From: Rossellomorea vietnamensis
Lineage (GTDB): Bacteria; Bacillota; Bacilli; Bacillales; Bacillaceae_B
DNA length: 64,000 nt
Assembly (NCBI RefSeq): GCF_001305855.1
Contig: NZ_LIXZ01000006.1
Span: forward strand, 62,001 to 126,000
Direction: 5' to 3'
Part shown: positions 27,043 through 37,042 of the stretch, piece after piece
Layout of the letters: each line of letters begins with the position of its first letter
Position numbering within the stretch: position 1 is the first letter of the stretch
Made by a program: the position numbers and the translations under genes
Notes under the pieces: generated by a model
What the model was told of the DNA's origin: nothing
Databases searched by the model: none
What the model saw: the letters and a program-made list of their open reading frames with translations, nothing else

Positions 27043-28194
27043 CTACTTCCTTTTCTCTCTTAGCTCTTTCAATGGATAAATCGTCCCGCGCCATTCGATC
27101 CCGCCTCTTTTAAACGTAAGGAACGTCGCCCGGGCTATGGAATAGATGAATAACAAGGCAGTGACGGGCAGGGAGAGGATGAGGAGGGGAGACTCATTCG
27201 TCATCTCCTTTATGACTTTGAAATAGGTGATGAAAATCAGTAGAATGATCGACATGCTCACGGTCCGGATCAAGGCGTCTCCTGTGAAGATCGTCAAGAA
27301 TGGAAGGACCGTGGAGCAGAACACGCCTGTCATGGCAAATACTACAAGAAGGATGGAGTAATGGAGCCCGGCAAATGTATTCTTCTCAAGGCCCTGGAAG
27401 GCCCCTTTCAAGGAGTGATACCACTCCACCTCCAGGGATTGAAGGGCAGTGAGTAACCCTTGGCTTTTCCCGGCTTTTTTGATATGGATGCCAAGCTGCA
27501 GGTCGTCATCGGGCATGTTCTTGATCTTTTCGTGTGTACCGATTGACTCATAAGCAGAACGTGTGATCAGATTGAAGGCACCGATCCCCACCCCTATCCC
27601 CGAGGAAGGGTCATTCGCCTTCCATGGCCGCTTATAAAAAGAGAAACCGAATAAAAAGAAGGCGACAAAGTTTTTTAACCAGAATGTCTTTGATTTAATA
27701 TTGGGGGCAAGGGTGAGATGATCGAGCTTCTGAGATTGAAAGACTCCGACAGCCCTGGACAGGATGGAAGGGTCTTTATACAGGACATCTGCATCGGTGA
27801 ACAGGATGAGTGACCCATTTGAGATGAGGTACCCTTTATATAATGCCTGATTCTTTCCGAGCCACCCTTGTTCCAGTGTATCGATATGGAGGACGCGGAT
27901 CCGCTTGTCCATTTTTCCTAATCTTTCAAGTTTATCTGGGGTGCGGTCCGTTGAACGGTCATTGACAAGAATCCATTCAATCCGTTCATAGTCCTGCTTG
28001 AGTTGGGATAGAATGCTGTCTGTGATCGCTTCTTCTTCATTCCTCGCAGGGACGATGATGGAGAGAAGGGGGCCGCTCGCCGTGCCCGGCAATCCTTCAA
28101 GGGAAGAAAGTTTACCCAACCCTCTCCACACCAGGGTGGCGAGAACGATCCAGACTACTAGGACTGCTATAAGTAAAATGAGGAGTAGATCCAT
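27043..28194 (-). CDS. Membrane-associated family 2 glycosyltransferase
   Basis: About 383 residues. One N-terminal transmembrane helix, a GT-A catalytic domain (SIIVPARNEEE, VNDRSTDRT, FTDADVLY with the DxD, and MPDDDLQLG), then a C-terminal cluster of hydrophobic helices. The arrangement resembles HpnB/CrtQ-like lipid or carotenoid glycosyltransferases, but the acceptor is unknown. Start at 28194 follows AGAAGGT. Same strand as namA, 91 bases upstream of it. Confidence 0.82.
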   Translation of the reverse strand: MDLLLILLIAVLVVWIVLATLVWRGLGKLSSLEGLPGTASGPLLSIIVPARNEEEAITDSILSQLKQDYERIEWILVNDRSTDRTPDKLERLGKMDKRIRVLHIDTLEQGWLGKNQALYKGYLISNGSLILFTDADVLYKDPSILSRAVGVFQSQKLDHLTLAPNIKSKTFWLKNFVAFFLFGFSFYKRPWKANDPSSGIGVGIGAFNLITRSAYESIGTHEKIKNMPDDDLQLGIHIKKAGKSQGLLTALQSLEVEWYHSLKGAFQGLEKNTFAGLHYSILLVVFAMTGVFCSTVLPFLTIFTGDALIRTVSMSIILLIFITYFKVIKEMTNESPLLILSLPVTALLFIYSIARATFLTFKRGGIEWRGTIYPLKELREKRK

Positions 28195-28269
28195 CTGTGT
28201 CGACCTTCTTTTTTGCTTTGATTGTATCACTGAAACGGGATCTCTCGCGAATCATGATCGGCTGTAGGT

Positions 28270-29088
28270 TTATTTTTTCAAAGAATTCTCCTTTAATTCA
28301 TGCCCGAGTATTTGAGAGCGGTTATTTGCGGATGAAATGCACTGGAAAAATGCATCCCTTACTTGATGGTCTTCTAACGCAGCGATTCCCGCTTCGGTCG
28401 TTCCACCTGCACTGGTAACATTCCTTCTTAATTCCCGGGCTTCTAATCCGGATTCTGAAAGCATGGCGCTTGCTCCAGCAATCGTCTGGGTAACAAGGCT
28501 TTCAGCCAGGTCCTCTTCCAGCCCCAATTCTACTGCAGCATGTTTCAAAATTTCGGCTACGTAATAGATATAAGCCGGCCCGCTTCCTGATAGAGCCGTG
28601 ATAAGGTCCAATTTCTCTTCTTCTACCACCGCTGCTATTCCGACAGACTGAAAGAGTGTTTTCGTCCATTCCTTCTGGGAGGGTGAGAGATATTGATTGA
28701 AAGCGACCGCCGTTGCTGACTTCCCCATGGCTGCACTTGTATTCGGCATGGCTCTTGCGATGGCGCCTTTAAATTCGAGTCTGTCGCTTATATGTTCCAT
28801 GGTGATGCCTGCCAGTACAGAGATGATCAGCGTATTCTCAGAAAGGTAGGATCTGATGGAATCTGCTGCTTCATGAAAGTCCTTTGGTTTCATGGCGAGG
28901 ATGATGACATCATATCGTGACGCCCGGTTTACCTTCCGGATACAGAATTCATGCATGATTTCATTCAAACGCTCCTGATTGGCACGATTGGTCACATATA
29001 CTTCTTCATTATTCAATACTCCCGCTTTCAATGCGCCGCTCATTAAAGCATGAGCCATCGACCCTGCTCCGATAAATAATGTCTTCAT
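28270..29088 (-). CDS. proI: Pyrroline-5-carboxylate reductase
   Basis: 272 residues. N-terminal NADP site FIGAGSMAHALMSGAL and conserved ALSGSGPAYIYYVAE and TSAGGTTEAGIAALE. It catalyses the last step of proline synthesis. AAAAGGAGG precedes the ATG. It is preceded by a T-box leader with a CCU (Pro) specifier, so expression should rise when tRNA-Pro is uncharged. Confidence 0.95.
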   Translation of the reverse strand: MKTLFIGAGSMAHALMSGALKAGVLNNEEVYVTNRANQERLNEIMHEFCIRKVNRASRYDVIILAMKPKDFHEAADSIRSYLSENTLIISVLAGITMEHISDRLEFKGAIARAMPNTSAAMGKSATAVAFNQYLSPSQKEWTKTLFQSVGIAAVVEEEKLDLITALSGSGPAYIYYVAEILKHAAVELGLEEDLAESLVTQTIAGASAMLSESGLEARELRRNVTSAGGTTEAGIAALEDHQVRDAFFQCISSANNRSQILGHELKENSLKK

Positions 29089-29113
29089 TCGCTCATTCCT
29101 CCTTTTGTTTTTG

Positions 29114-29402
29114 AAAAAAAACAGACCCTTTCATCCATAAAGGACGAAAGGGTCTCGCTTCCGTGGTACCACCTTGTTTTGTCCATTTTCCACGAAGAAG
29201 ATGAACACACTCCAATTCCATTAACGCTGGACGACGTTCTGCTTTAAGACGCTCAAAAGGCAGGTTCACAAATAGAGAGGACGACGGTGCCTTTCAGCCG
29301 GTGGGCCCCGATCTCTGACATCATCTATTCATTACTAGTCTTTCTCATCGCTTTATCGTATATCATTATGTAATATGTGATGAATGGATTAAATCTATAT
29401 TA
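29114..29402 (-). ncRNA. Proline-specific T-box riboswitch of proI
   Basis: Reading the minus strand: AGTAATGAA near the start of stem I; GAA-CCT-G at the specifier position (CCT at 29264-29262); the T-box sequence AAGGTGGTACCACGG (29175-29161) that pairs with uncharged tRNA NCCA; then a terminator with arms AGACCCTTT / AAAGGGTCT (29155-29123) and eight T residues. The CCU codon fits the proI gene 26 bases downstream. Boundaries of stem I are approximate. Confidence 0.92.
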
Positions 29403-29408
29403 TAGGTG

Positions 29409-29438
29409 ATTATCGTAGAAATACAGCTTATCTGTCAA
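29409..29438 (-). promoter_or_regulatory. Sigma-A promoter of the proI T-box transcript
   Basis: -35 TTGACA (29438-29433), 18 bp spacer, -10 GATAAT (29414-29409) on the minus strand, just upstream of the leader. Confidence 0.65.
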
Positions 29439-29600
29439 GGGTTTATTTTTAGTATATTCACACTTTTTAAAAATGACATCATGCTGAAAAAAATGTACAC
29501 TAGGTAATGAAGGGTCATTCATTTTTTTTGGAAATGAATGACAGAACGGGAAGGTGCCGTGCTCTCTGTACCTTTTTATTATGAAGAATGTGGTGAAAAT

Positions 29601-30560
29601 ATGACAACTTTAGTGAATGATATCGCAAAAATCACACTATCCACCCCTTTTGCCGTGGGAGATGTGAATGTTTATTTAGTCAAGGGGGATGCCTTGACAT
29701 TGGTGGATGCAGGCCCTCTTACAGATACGGCCTGGATGCAGCTCTCTGATCAATTGTCCCTTCTAGGGTACACACCTCAGGATATCGAACAAATCGTCCT
29801 GACCCATCATCATCCCGATCATGCAGGCCTGCTTGATCGTTTCTCATCCGGCGTCACGATATATGGTCACAACTATAACCGGTTCTGGCTTCAGCGGGAC
29901 GACCATTTTCATGAAGTGTATGACCGTTTTTTCACGGAGCTTGCCATTGAGTCAGGGCTGCCCGAAGAGTTTCTGCCGGCCATCCAGAAGTTCAAGAATC
30001 CATTGAAATTCATGGGCAACCGAAAGCTGGATGCGGCGATAGGGGAAGGGGACAGGGTTCCCGGAATGGAAGGGTGGCAGGTCATTGAAACCCTTGGTCA
30101 CGCCCAGAGTCACTTATCCTTTTACAGGGAAAGTGATGGTGTTCTGATCGCGGGCGACCACATACTTGCCACCATCTCTCCCAATCCCCTCATTGAACCG
30201 CCATTTGAAGGGGAGAGTGAGCGTTCAAAGCCGTTGCTGCAGTATAATGCTTCATTGAAAAAACTTTCCGATTTTCCGATTTCCCTTGCTTATACCGGAC
30301 ATGGAGACAACGTTACGGATGTTCATGGATTGATTCCGAAGAGATTAGGGAAACAGGATGAGAGAGCAAGAGGTGTATTCGACATGATCAAAGGAAACCG
30401 CGTGACTGTATTTGAGATATGCAGGAAGCTATTTCCCTCCGTGTATCGGAAGGAGCTCGGTTTGACGTTGTCAGAGACCATCGGGCAATTGGATTATTTG
30501 GAAGCTAATCACGATATACAGAAAGAAAAGCATGAAGGAATCTATTATTATTTTGCTTAG
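29601..30560 (+). CDS. MBL-fold metallohydrolase (YqjP-like)
   Basis: About 319 residues. Zinc motif THHHPDHAGLLD (HxHxDH), then GHAQSHLSFY and GDHILATISPNP, followed by a C-terminal winged-helix-like segment. Glyoxalase II/MBLAC-type proteins hydrolyse thioesters or related bonds; substrate unknown. Start at 29601 (MTTLVNDIAKITL) follows GTGGTGA; the ATG at 29538 is possible but has a weaker site. Confidence 0.85.
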   Translation: MTTLVNDIAKITLSTPFAVGDVNVYLVKGDALTLVDAGPLTDTAWMQLSDQLSLLGYTPQDIEQIVLTHHHPDHAGLLDRFSSGVTIYGHNYNRFWLQRDDHFHEVYDRFFTELAIESGLPEEFLPAIQKFKNPLKFMGNRKLDAAIGEGDRVPGMEGWQVIETLGHAQSHLSFYRESDGVLIAGDHILATISPNPLIEPPFEGESERSKPLLQYNASLKKLSDFPISLAYTGHGDNVTDVHGLIPKRLGKQDERARGVFDMIKGNRVTVFEICRKLFPSVYRKELGLTLSETIGQLDYLEANHDIQKEKHEGIYYYFA

Positions 30561-30575
30561 GAAGATGTGACTTAC

Positions 30576-31370
30576 ATGAACAGAAGAATCAAAGGAAAAA
30601 CGATTATCATTACCGGAGCCTCGGGAGGAATAGGGGAGCAAATGGCCATAAAGGTTGCGGAGAATGGCGGGAATCTTGCGTTGATTGCACGCCGTGTCCA
30701 TCTGCTCCAAGCATTGAAGGAAAAGCTGACGAAAGAATTCAACTGTAAGGTGGAAGTATATCCTTTAAACGTAACCGATTATGATCAAATCCCCCGGGTG
30801 TTCACTAGCATCAGGAAGGATTTTGGATCGATCCATGCCCTGATCAATAACGCAGGTTATGGAATCTTCCAGGAAGCACACGAAACCTCCTTTCAAGATG
30901 TAAAAGGGATGATGGATGTGAATGTTCTTGGACTGATGGCATGTACAGGGGAAGTCCTTCCTTATATGCGTGAACAAGGATTCGGACACATCATCAATAT
31001 CGCATCTCAGGCAGGGAAGTTTGCCACTCCAAAATCAAGTGCCTATTCCGCTTCCAAGCATGCTGTCCTCGGGTATACGAACAGTGTAAGGATGGAAGCG
31101 AAACGATATGGGGTGAAGGTGACGGCGGTGAATCCCGGACCAATCGCCACAGACTTCTTCTCCATTGCCGATGAAACCGGCACGTATGTGAAGAATGTGG
31201 AGAAGTTCATGCTTGATCCTGCATTCGTCGCAGAGACCGTGGTGGATTCACTCTTTACCAATAAAAGAGAAATCAACCTGCCCCGTTGGATGAATATAGG
31301 AAGTAAGTTCTATCAATTATTCCCATCTTTTGTCGAAAAAGTAGGAAATAACCTTTTCTTCAAAAAATAA
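30576..31370 (+). CDS. yqjQ: Short-chain dehydrogenase/reductase (YqjQ)
   Basis: 264 residues. Cofactor motif TGASGGIGEQMA, NNAGYG, and catalytic YSASKHA. The start at 30576 is preceded by AGGAAG. Sixteen bases after the MBL gene, so co-transcribed. B. subtilis yqjP-yqjQ has the same pairing. Substrate unknown. Confidence 0.9.
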   Translation: MNRRIKGKTIIITGASGGIGEQMAIKVAENGGNLALIARRVHLLQALKEKLTKEFNCKVEVYPLNVTDYDQIPRVFTSIRKDFGSIHALINNAGYGIFQEAHETSFQDVKGMMDVNVLGLMACTGEVLPYMREQGFGHIINIASQAGKFATPKSSAYSASKHAVLGYTNSVRMEAKRYGVKVTAVNPGPIATDFFSIADETGTYVKNVEKFMLDPAFVAETVVDSLFTNKREINLPRWMNIGSKFYQLFPSFVEKVGNNLFFKK

Positions 31371-31419
31371 TGAAACCAAATAGTACCATCAATCGTCTAA
31401 TCTAATAAGGGGGGAGTCT

Positions 31420-31944
31420 ATGAAGAAATGTTTGACTGTTATGATACTTTGTTCCTGTATACTATTCAGCGGCTGCGGGCCGACCACATTGGTTAAATCA
31501 TCTCAGGGCAGCACAGATTTCATAGGCTTTGTCACCCAATTGGAAAACAACCAGGTGCTGATCAATGATGTTTGGTTTTCTTTCAATCAACAAACCGTCA
31601 TGTTGACAGATCGAGATAAAAAACTTCATAAAGAAGATATAGAGATGGGTAAAAAAGTGAATGTGACCTTTAATGGGGAGATGCAGGAATCCTTTCCCAG
31701 GAGAGCTTCTGCTGACCAACTGGTATTTCTGACAGACAAAGAAAGCAAAATCGAAGAGACTGTCGTGAAATTAGTCATGAGCGATCCCCGGTTTTCACAG
31801 GTGGTCGTCCAATCCATCGAAAAAAATCCCACCGGCCTCTATTCATTACGATTCAAAGATCTTTCCCTCGACCGTGATGTCCATGTGATGGTGAATGTTG
31901 AGAATGAAAGAGTCATTGTTCCGATACATACTTCTACCAAATAA
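31420..31944 (+). CDS. Lipoprotein of unknown function
   Basis: 174 residues. Short basic N-terminus, hydrophobic segment and lipobox LFSGC (Cys about 19). The mature part has two beta-rich segments, the first (GFVTQLENNQVLIND...VNVTFNGE) resembling small OB-like DUF3221 lipoproteins. No catalytic motif is seen. GGGGGGAG precedes the ATG. Confidence 0.75.
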   Translation: MKKCLTVMILCSCILFSGCGPTTLVKSSQGSTDFIGFVTQLENNQVLINDVWFSFNQQTVMLTDRDKKLHKEDIEMGKKVNVTFNGEMQESFPRRASADQLVFLTDKESKIEETVVKLVMSDPRFSQVVVQSIEKNPTGLYSLRFKDLSLDRDVHVMVNVENERVIVPIHTSTK

Positions 31945-31949
31945 CAAGG

Positions 31950-31993
31950 AAGAAAGCGTTGATTACACATCGACGCTTTCTTTTCTTTTTTTT
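31950..31993 (+). terminator. Terminator of the lipoprotein gene
   Basis: Stem GAAAGCGTTGAT / ATCGACGCTTTC (one G-T pair) followed by a long T-rich tract. Confidence 0.85.
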
Positions 31994-31998
31994 GAGAT

Positions 31999-32118
31999 TA
32001 TGCGGGACGGAAGAAGGGTAAGCATCAGAGAGTGGGAAATATTTTACGTAGACGAAACGGGTAGAATTTCTGTTTCAGAGGAAAACTATGATTATTGTCG
32101 GAAAAAGGATGTGGATGT

Positions 32119-32121
<3 letters not shown>
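31999..32121 (+). CDS. Possible 40-residue leader ORF overlapping glcU
   Basis: ATG-initiated ORF encoding MRDGRRVSIREWEIFYVDET and ending CRKKDVDV; its stop overlaps the glcU start as ATGA, a coupling arrangement. Against it: no ribosome binding site, and the ATG lies directly after the terminator T tract. Composition is protein-like but I know no homologue. Confidence 0.3.
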
Positions 32122-33772
<1,651 letters not shown>

Positions 33773-33787
33773 TGTATGTAAGTGTAG

Positions 33788-33826
33788 GTCCAAAATCACA
33801 AAGATGATTTTGGACTTATTTTTTTG
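33788..33826 (+). terminator. Terminator of glcU-gdh
   Basis: Perfect 11 bp stem GTCCAAAATCA / TGATTTTGGAC followed by a T-rich run. Confidence 0.87.
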
Positions 33827-33862
33827 CTCTGATTCTGCTGTACGCCAGCCTTTGTGTGAATT

Positions 33863-34030
33863 ATCTTATGCTTGTCGCCCCTGCCCAAGCCGCCTCTGCT
33901 TTTCATTGTCCAGCTGCAGGGGCTTGGGGCTCGAGGTCATAAGCCAAGTCACCCAAAAAGGCAAAGAACGCCTTTCCGGGTGACTCGTCTTATGCTTGTC
34001 GCCCCAAAGCAAGCCCCTTTCGCTTTTCTT
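33863..34030. repeat. Dispersed palindromic repeat, copy B (inverted relative to copy A)
   Basis: Reverse complement is nearly identical to 15671-15837: shared blocks include GGGGCGACAAGCATAAGACG, GGCTTATGACCTCGAGCCCC and CTGCAGCTGGACAA. Most differences are compensating or in loops (for example the ACCC/GGGT arms vary together: AGTAACCC with GGGTTACT in A, AGTCACCC with GGGTGACT in B). This covariation suggests the folded form matters. Confidence 0.9.
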
Positions 34031-34105
34031 GTTATTCTCTCCATTACCATTTATTTAAGTTGAAAGGGAACGTATATTCGGTTAGAATCATAGATATACT
34101 ATATA

Positions 34106-34119
34106 AGAACGTTTGTTCT
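34106..34119. promoter_or_regulatory. LexA/DinR box before the UvrX-type polymerase
   Basis: AGAACGTTTGTTCT contains the exact GAAC-N4-GTTC core (34107-34118) of the Bacillus SOS operator, 28 bases before the start codon and immediately after a TATACT -10-like sequence. Confidence 0.88.
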
Positions 34120-34146
34120 ATTTTAGGTAAGATGGAGGATGAGGAT

Positions 34147-35409
34147 ATGACTGTCGATTACAGTGTGCTGCCACACCACAAGATTTTGTGCATCGATATG
34201 AAGAGCTTTTATGCTAGCTGTTCGGCTGTCATGGAGGGGCTGGATCCCCTTGAATGTCACCTGGCTGTAGTGGGGGATAAAAGCCGGCAGGGAAGCATCG
34301 TACTGGCGGCCTCGCCCAGGATGAAGAAGGACTTTGGAATCAAAACGGGTTCGAGAATGTTTGAAATTCCAAACGACCCGCGAATCCAGCTTGTAGAGCC
34401 AAAAATGGCGACGTATGTCCGGATCTCCACGGAGCTGACCCGCCTGTTTCATCGGTATGTGCCAAAGGATGCCATCCACACGTACAGCGTGGACGAAAGC
34501 TTCATCAAGATTGATGGAGCGACGGGTCTCTGGGGGGACGCGGCCACCATCGCCGGGAAAATCAAAGACGATATGGAAAGGGAGTTCCAGCTTCCCTGCG
34601 CCATCGGGATCGGCCCCAATATGCTCTTGTCCAAGCTGTGCCTGGATCTTGACGCTAAGAAAAAGGGAATCGCCGAGTGGACCTATGAAGACGTCCCGGA
34701 AAAGCTGTGGCCTCTCTCTCCGCTCCGCGAAATGTGGGGGATTGGAGGACGCCTTGAGAAGACCCTCAATCGCATGGGCATCTTCTCCATCGGGCAATTG
34801 GCGAAGTATGACCTGGAAAAGCTTGAGGCAAAGTTCGGTGTGATGGGGAACCAGCTTTATTACCATGCATGGGGGGTGGACCTCTCCGAAATAGGGGCAC
34901 CGATCATGGATGGGCAGGTCAGCTTCGGCAAGGGTCAGATCCTGCTCAGGGATTATAAGGAGAGAAAGGAAATCAAACGCGTCATTTTAGAAATGTGCGA
35001 AGAGGTCGCGAGGCGTGCCCGGACCCATCGCAAGGCCGGGCGGACCGTGAGCTTCGGAATCGGCTACAGTCACGAAGAATTCGGAGGGGGATTCCACCGG
35101 TCGCGAACGATAGAGGAACCGACCAATATCACCATGGATCTGTACCGGGTGTGCCTGGAACTATTCGAAGAGAACTACAATGGGAAAACCGTACGGAAAA
35201 TCAATATCGCCCTTTCAAATATTGTAGAGGATGGAGCGCTGCAGGTTTCCCTGTTCGAACCTGACCGCTGGGAGAAACGGGAACTTGGGTATGTAGTGGA
35301 CCACATCCGGAATAAATATGGTTCAGGCGCCCTTCTCCGCGCCGTCTCCTACACTGAAGCGGGAACAGCAAGGCACCGTGCCCGTCTGCTCGGCGGACAC
35401 AAATCATAA
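34147..35409 (+). CDS. polYB: Y-family DNA polymerase, UvrX/YqjW type
   Basis: About 420 residues. Catalytic motifs IDMKSFYASC and TYSVDESFIKI, HhH region WGIGGRLEKTLNRMGI, and a C-terminal clamp-binding motif QVSLF. Homologous to B. subtilis YqjW (PolY2) and SPbeta UvrX, the error-prone SOS polymerases. GGAGGATGAGG precedes the ATG. The LexA box shows SOS control. A YolD-family gene follows 23 bases later. Confidence 0.93.
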   Translation: MTVDYSVLPHHKILCIDMKSFYASCSAVMEGLDPLECHLAVVGDKSRQGSIVLAASPRMKKDFGIKTGSRMFEIPNDPRIQLVEPKMATYVRISTELTRLFHRYVPKDAIHTYSVDESFIKIDGATGLWGDAATIAGKIKDDMEREFQLPCAIGIGPNMLLSKLCLDLDAKKKGIAEWTYEDVPEKLWPLSPLREMWGIGGRLEKTLNRMGIFSIGQLAKYDLEKLEAKFGVMGNQLYYHAWGVDLSEIGAPIMDGQVSFGKGQILLRDYKERKEIKRVILEMCEEVARRARTHRKAGRTVSFGIGYSHEEFGGGFHRSRTIEEPTNITMDLYRVCLELFEENYNGKTVRKINIALSNIVEDGALQVSLFEPDRWEKRELGYVVDHIRNKYGSGALLRAVSYTEAGTARHRARLLGGHKS

Positions 35410-35432
35410 CGAATGACAGGAGGTGAAGAGAA

Positions 35433-35765
35433 TTGATCCGGGATCGAGGAAGAATCAAGTGGACATCCATGATGCTCCCCGAGCACGTGAAGCTCCTGAG
35501 GGATTGGGCAAAGGAAGATACACACGAAAAGAGGATCGAACTGGATGAGCAGGAGCTTGACAGGATGAATGAAGTCGTGGCAGAGGCGATGGAGTTTGGC
35601 AGAATGGTATCGATCACCCATTATGTGAAGCACCGTCATCAATTATCAATCGGAACCGTCCATCATGTCGACCCATTGGACGGGAAACTGCACGTCGTAG
35701 ACAGGTTCGAAGACATACACTATATTCCACTGGCAAGCGTTGTGGACATTCGTTTTTTCGACTGA
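35433..35765 (+). CDS. YolD-like protein, partner of the SOS polymerase
   Basis: 110 residues. Pattern MIRDRGRIKW...MLPEHVKLLRDW followed by a small beta domain (GTVHHVDPLDGKLHV...IPLASVVDIRF) typical of the YolD family, which is commonly found beside uvrX/yqjW genes. Function unproven; thought to modulate the polymerase. TTG start behind an excellent GGAGGTGA. The LexA box upstream of polYB probably serves both. Confidence 0.88.
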   Translation: MIRDRGRIKWTSMMLPEHVKLLRDWAKEDTHEKRIELDEQELDRMNEVVAEAMEFGRMVSITHYVKHRHQLSIGTVHHVDPLDGKLHVVDRFEDIHYIPLASVVDIRFFD

Positions 35766-35772
35766 CCTAATG

Positions 35773-35806
35773 AAAAGAGAGACTTCGGGTGAAGTCTCTC
35801 TTTTCA
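35773..35806. terminator. Bidirectional terminator between yolD-like and CDGSH genes
   Basis: Perfect 14 bp stem AAAAGAGAGACTTC / GAAGTCTCTCTTTT. Confidence 0.87.
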
Positions 35807-35812
35807 TTCCAT

Positions 35813-36028
35813 TTACTCTTCGTCCAATACCTTTTCTGCACGCACACATGATTCAAATTTCCCTTTGTGAGAAGCGTCGCAAAACGGCATGTTGGTTGAT
35901 AGACCGCAGCGGCAAAGCGTGAACACTTGTTTCGTTGGAAATACATTTCCGTCAGCATCAATCAGTTCCACATCACCGCTTACGCGAAAAGAACCGTTAT
36001 CATTCACTTTAATTTGAGCTTTTGTCAT
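35813..36028 (-). CDS. CDGSH-type iron-sulfur protein
   Basis: 71 residues. The [2Fe-2S] binding pattern CxC...CDxSH is seen as CRCGLSTNMPFCDASHKG (about residues 39-56). Such small proteins carry a labile cluster with three Cys and one His ligand; function in Bacillus unknown. Single gene with its own terminator. Confidence 0.88.
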   Translation of the reverse strand: MTKAQIKVNDNGSFRVSGDVELIDADGNVFPTKQVFTLCRCGLSTNMPFCDASHKGKFESCVRAEKVLDEE

Positions 36029-36158
36029 GAAAACCCACCCTTTCTAGAAAATACAAAAGAATCCCCACTATCGATAGTAAGATGAAAAGAGTAAAAAAGC
36101 AATATTCTAAAAGGAACAAATGAAATGTGATAGGATAAAGGACAGAGGAGGTCATCGA

Positions 36159-36491
36159 ATGAAAATCCAACTAACGAACGAAGCAACCCAAAAGATCGAG
36201 AATAAAATAGAAAACAAACAAGGTCACCTGAAACTAAAATATGATACAGAAGGCTGCGGCTGTGTGGTAAGCGGCATTCCTACCCTGTGGTTTGTCCATC
36301 ACCCTGTGGAAGGGGAAGATATCAAGATCGACACGAACAGTTATCCAATACTCGTAGAAAAATCAAAGATGGTCTTTCTTGATGAAGAGCTGAAAATCGA
36401 TTTTTCTTCCCAAAGCAATACATTCCAATTAAAAAGCCCCGCTCAGATCATCAATGGGAGAATGAACTTTTTGATGTACCCTGAGGAATAG
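36159..36491 (+). CDS. yqkB: HesB/IscA-like protein YqkB
   Basis: 110 residues, HesB-like fold (MKIQLTNEATQKIENKI, EGCGCVVSGIPTLWFV). It has Cys residues in GCGC but not the full three-Cys IscA signature, as in YqkB. Probable role in Fe-S cluster or iron handling. GAGGAGGT precedes the ATG at 36159. Confidence 0.85.
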   Translation: MKIQLTNEATQKIENKIENKQGHLKLKYDTEGCGCVVSGIPTLWFVHHPVEGEDIKIDTNSYPILVEKSKMVFLDEELKIDFSSQSNTFQLKSPAQIINGRMNFLMYPEE

Positions 36492-36496
36492 AACAC

Positions 36497-36525
36497 AAAA
36501 GCTCCGGTCACATGCCGGAGCTTTT
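36497..36525. terminator. Bidirectional terminator between yqkB and a membrane protein gene
   Basis: Perfect 11 bp stem AAAAGCTCCGG / CCGGAGCTTTT. Confidence 0.85.
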
Positions 36526-36531
36526 GTAATC

Positions 36532-36960
36532 TTAAAACCAAAAATACGTACAAAATAAAACAATGAAACCGAAAACCGAAAAGAGGAGAGTCCCTGTAAA
36601 AAACGGGGAGCGGACCGGCTTGAAAATCCTTATAGGAGAAGAGAGCCCGAATTTTTTCAAAAATAACAAGTCTGTATTCATATTGAAGTGAGCATGGTAG
36701 GGGATCACCCAGATGAAAAATAGGAAGGCGGTGCAAGAGATGAACAGGGCATCCAAAAAAGCCAGGTTGAAAAAGAAATAGACAGTAAGAAGAAAAAGAA
36801 TTTCAATGAAAAAGGTAAGGAAGAAGAGAAAGAGCTGCTGACGAAAGGCGGTTAATTTGACAATGAAATAGTCCTCAAATCTTCCCCACAAAGAAGCGAA
36901 GATGGCGATAAGCGCGATCCCTCCAAAGATATTCCCGAAGGCCAATGCAATCTCTCTCAT
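36532..36960 (-). CDS. Small integral membrane protein of unknown function
   Basis: 142 residues with about four hydrophobic helices (IALAFGNIFGGIALIAIFAS, LFLFFLTFFIEILFLL, a Phe-rich segment, and a C-terminal helix GTLLFSVFGFIVLFCTYFWF). No motif recognised. The start at 36960 follows GGGGTGG. It lies 82 bases downstream of the kinase gene on the same strand. Confidence 0.65.
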   Translation of the reverse strand: MREIALAFGNIFGGIALIAIFASLWGRFEDYFIVKLTAFRQQLFLFFLTFFIEILFLLTVYFFFNLAFLDALFISCTAFLFFIWVIPYHAHFNMNTDLLFLKKFGLSSPIRIFKPVRSPFFTGTLLFSVFGFIVLFCTYFWF

Positions 36961-37042
36961 AAAATCCACCCCATGTAAAAAACGATTTAAATTAATATTA
37001 ACATATAATTCCAATTTATGAGTGATTAGTGAAGATTGTCCA

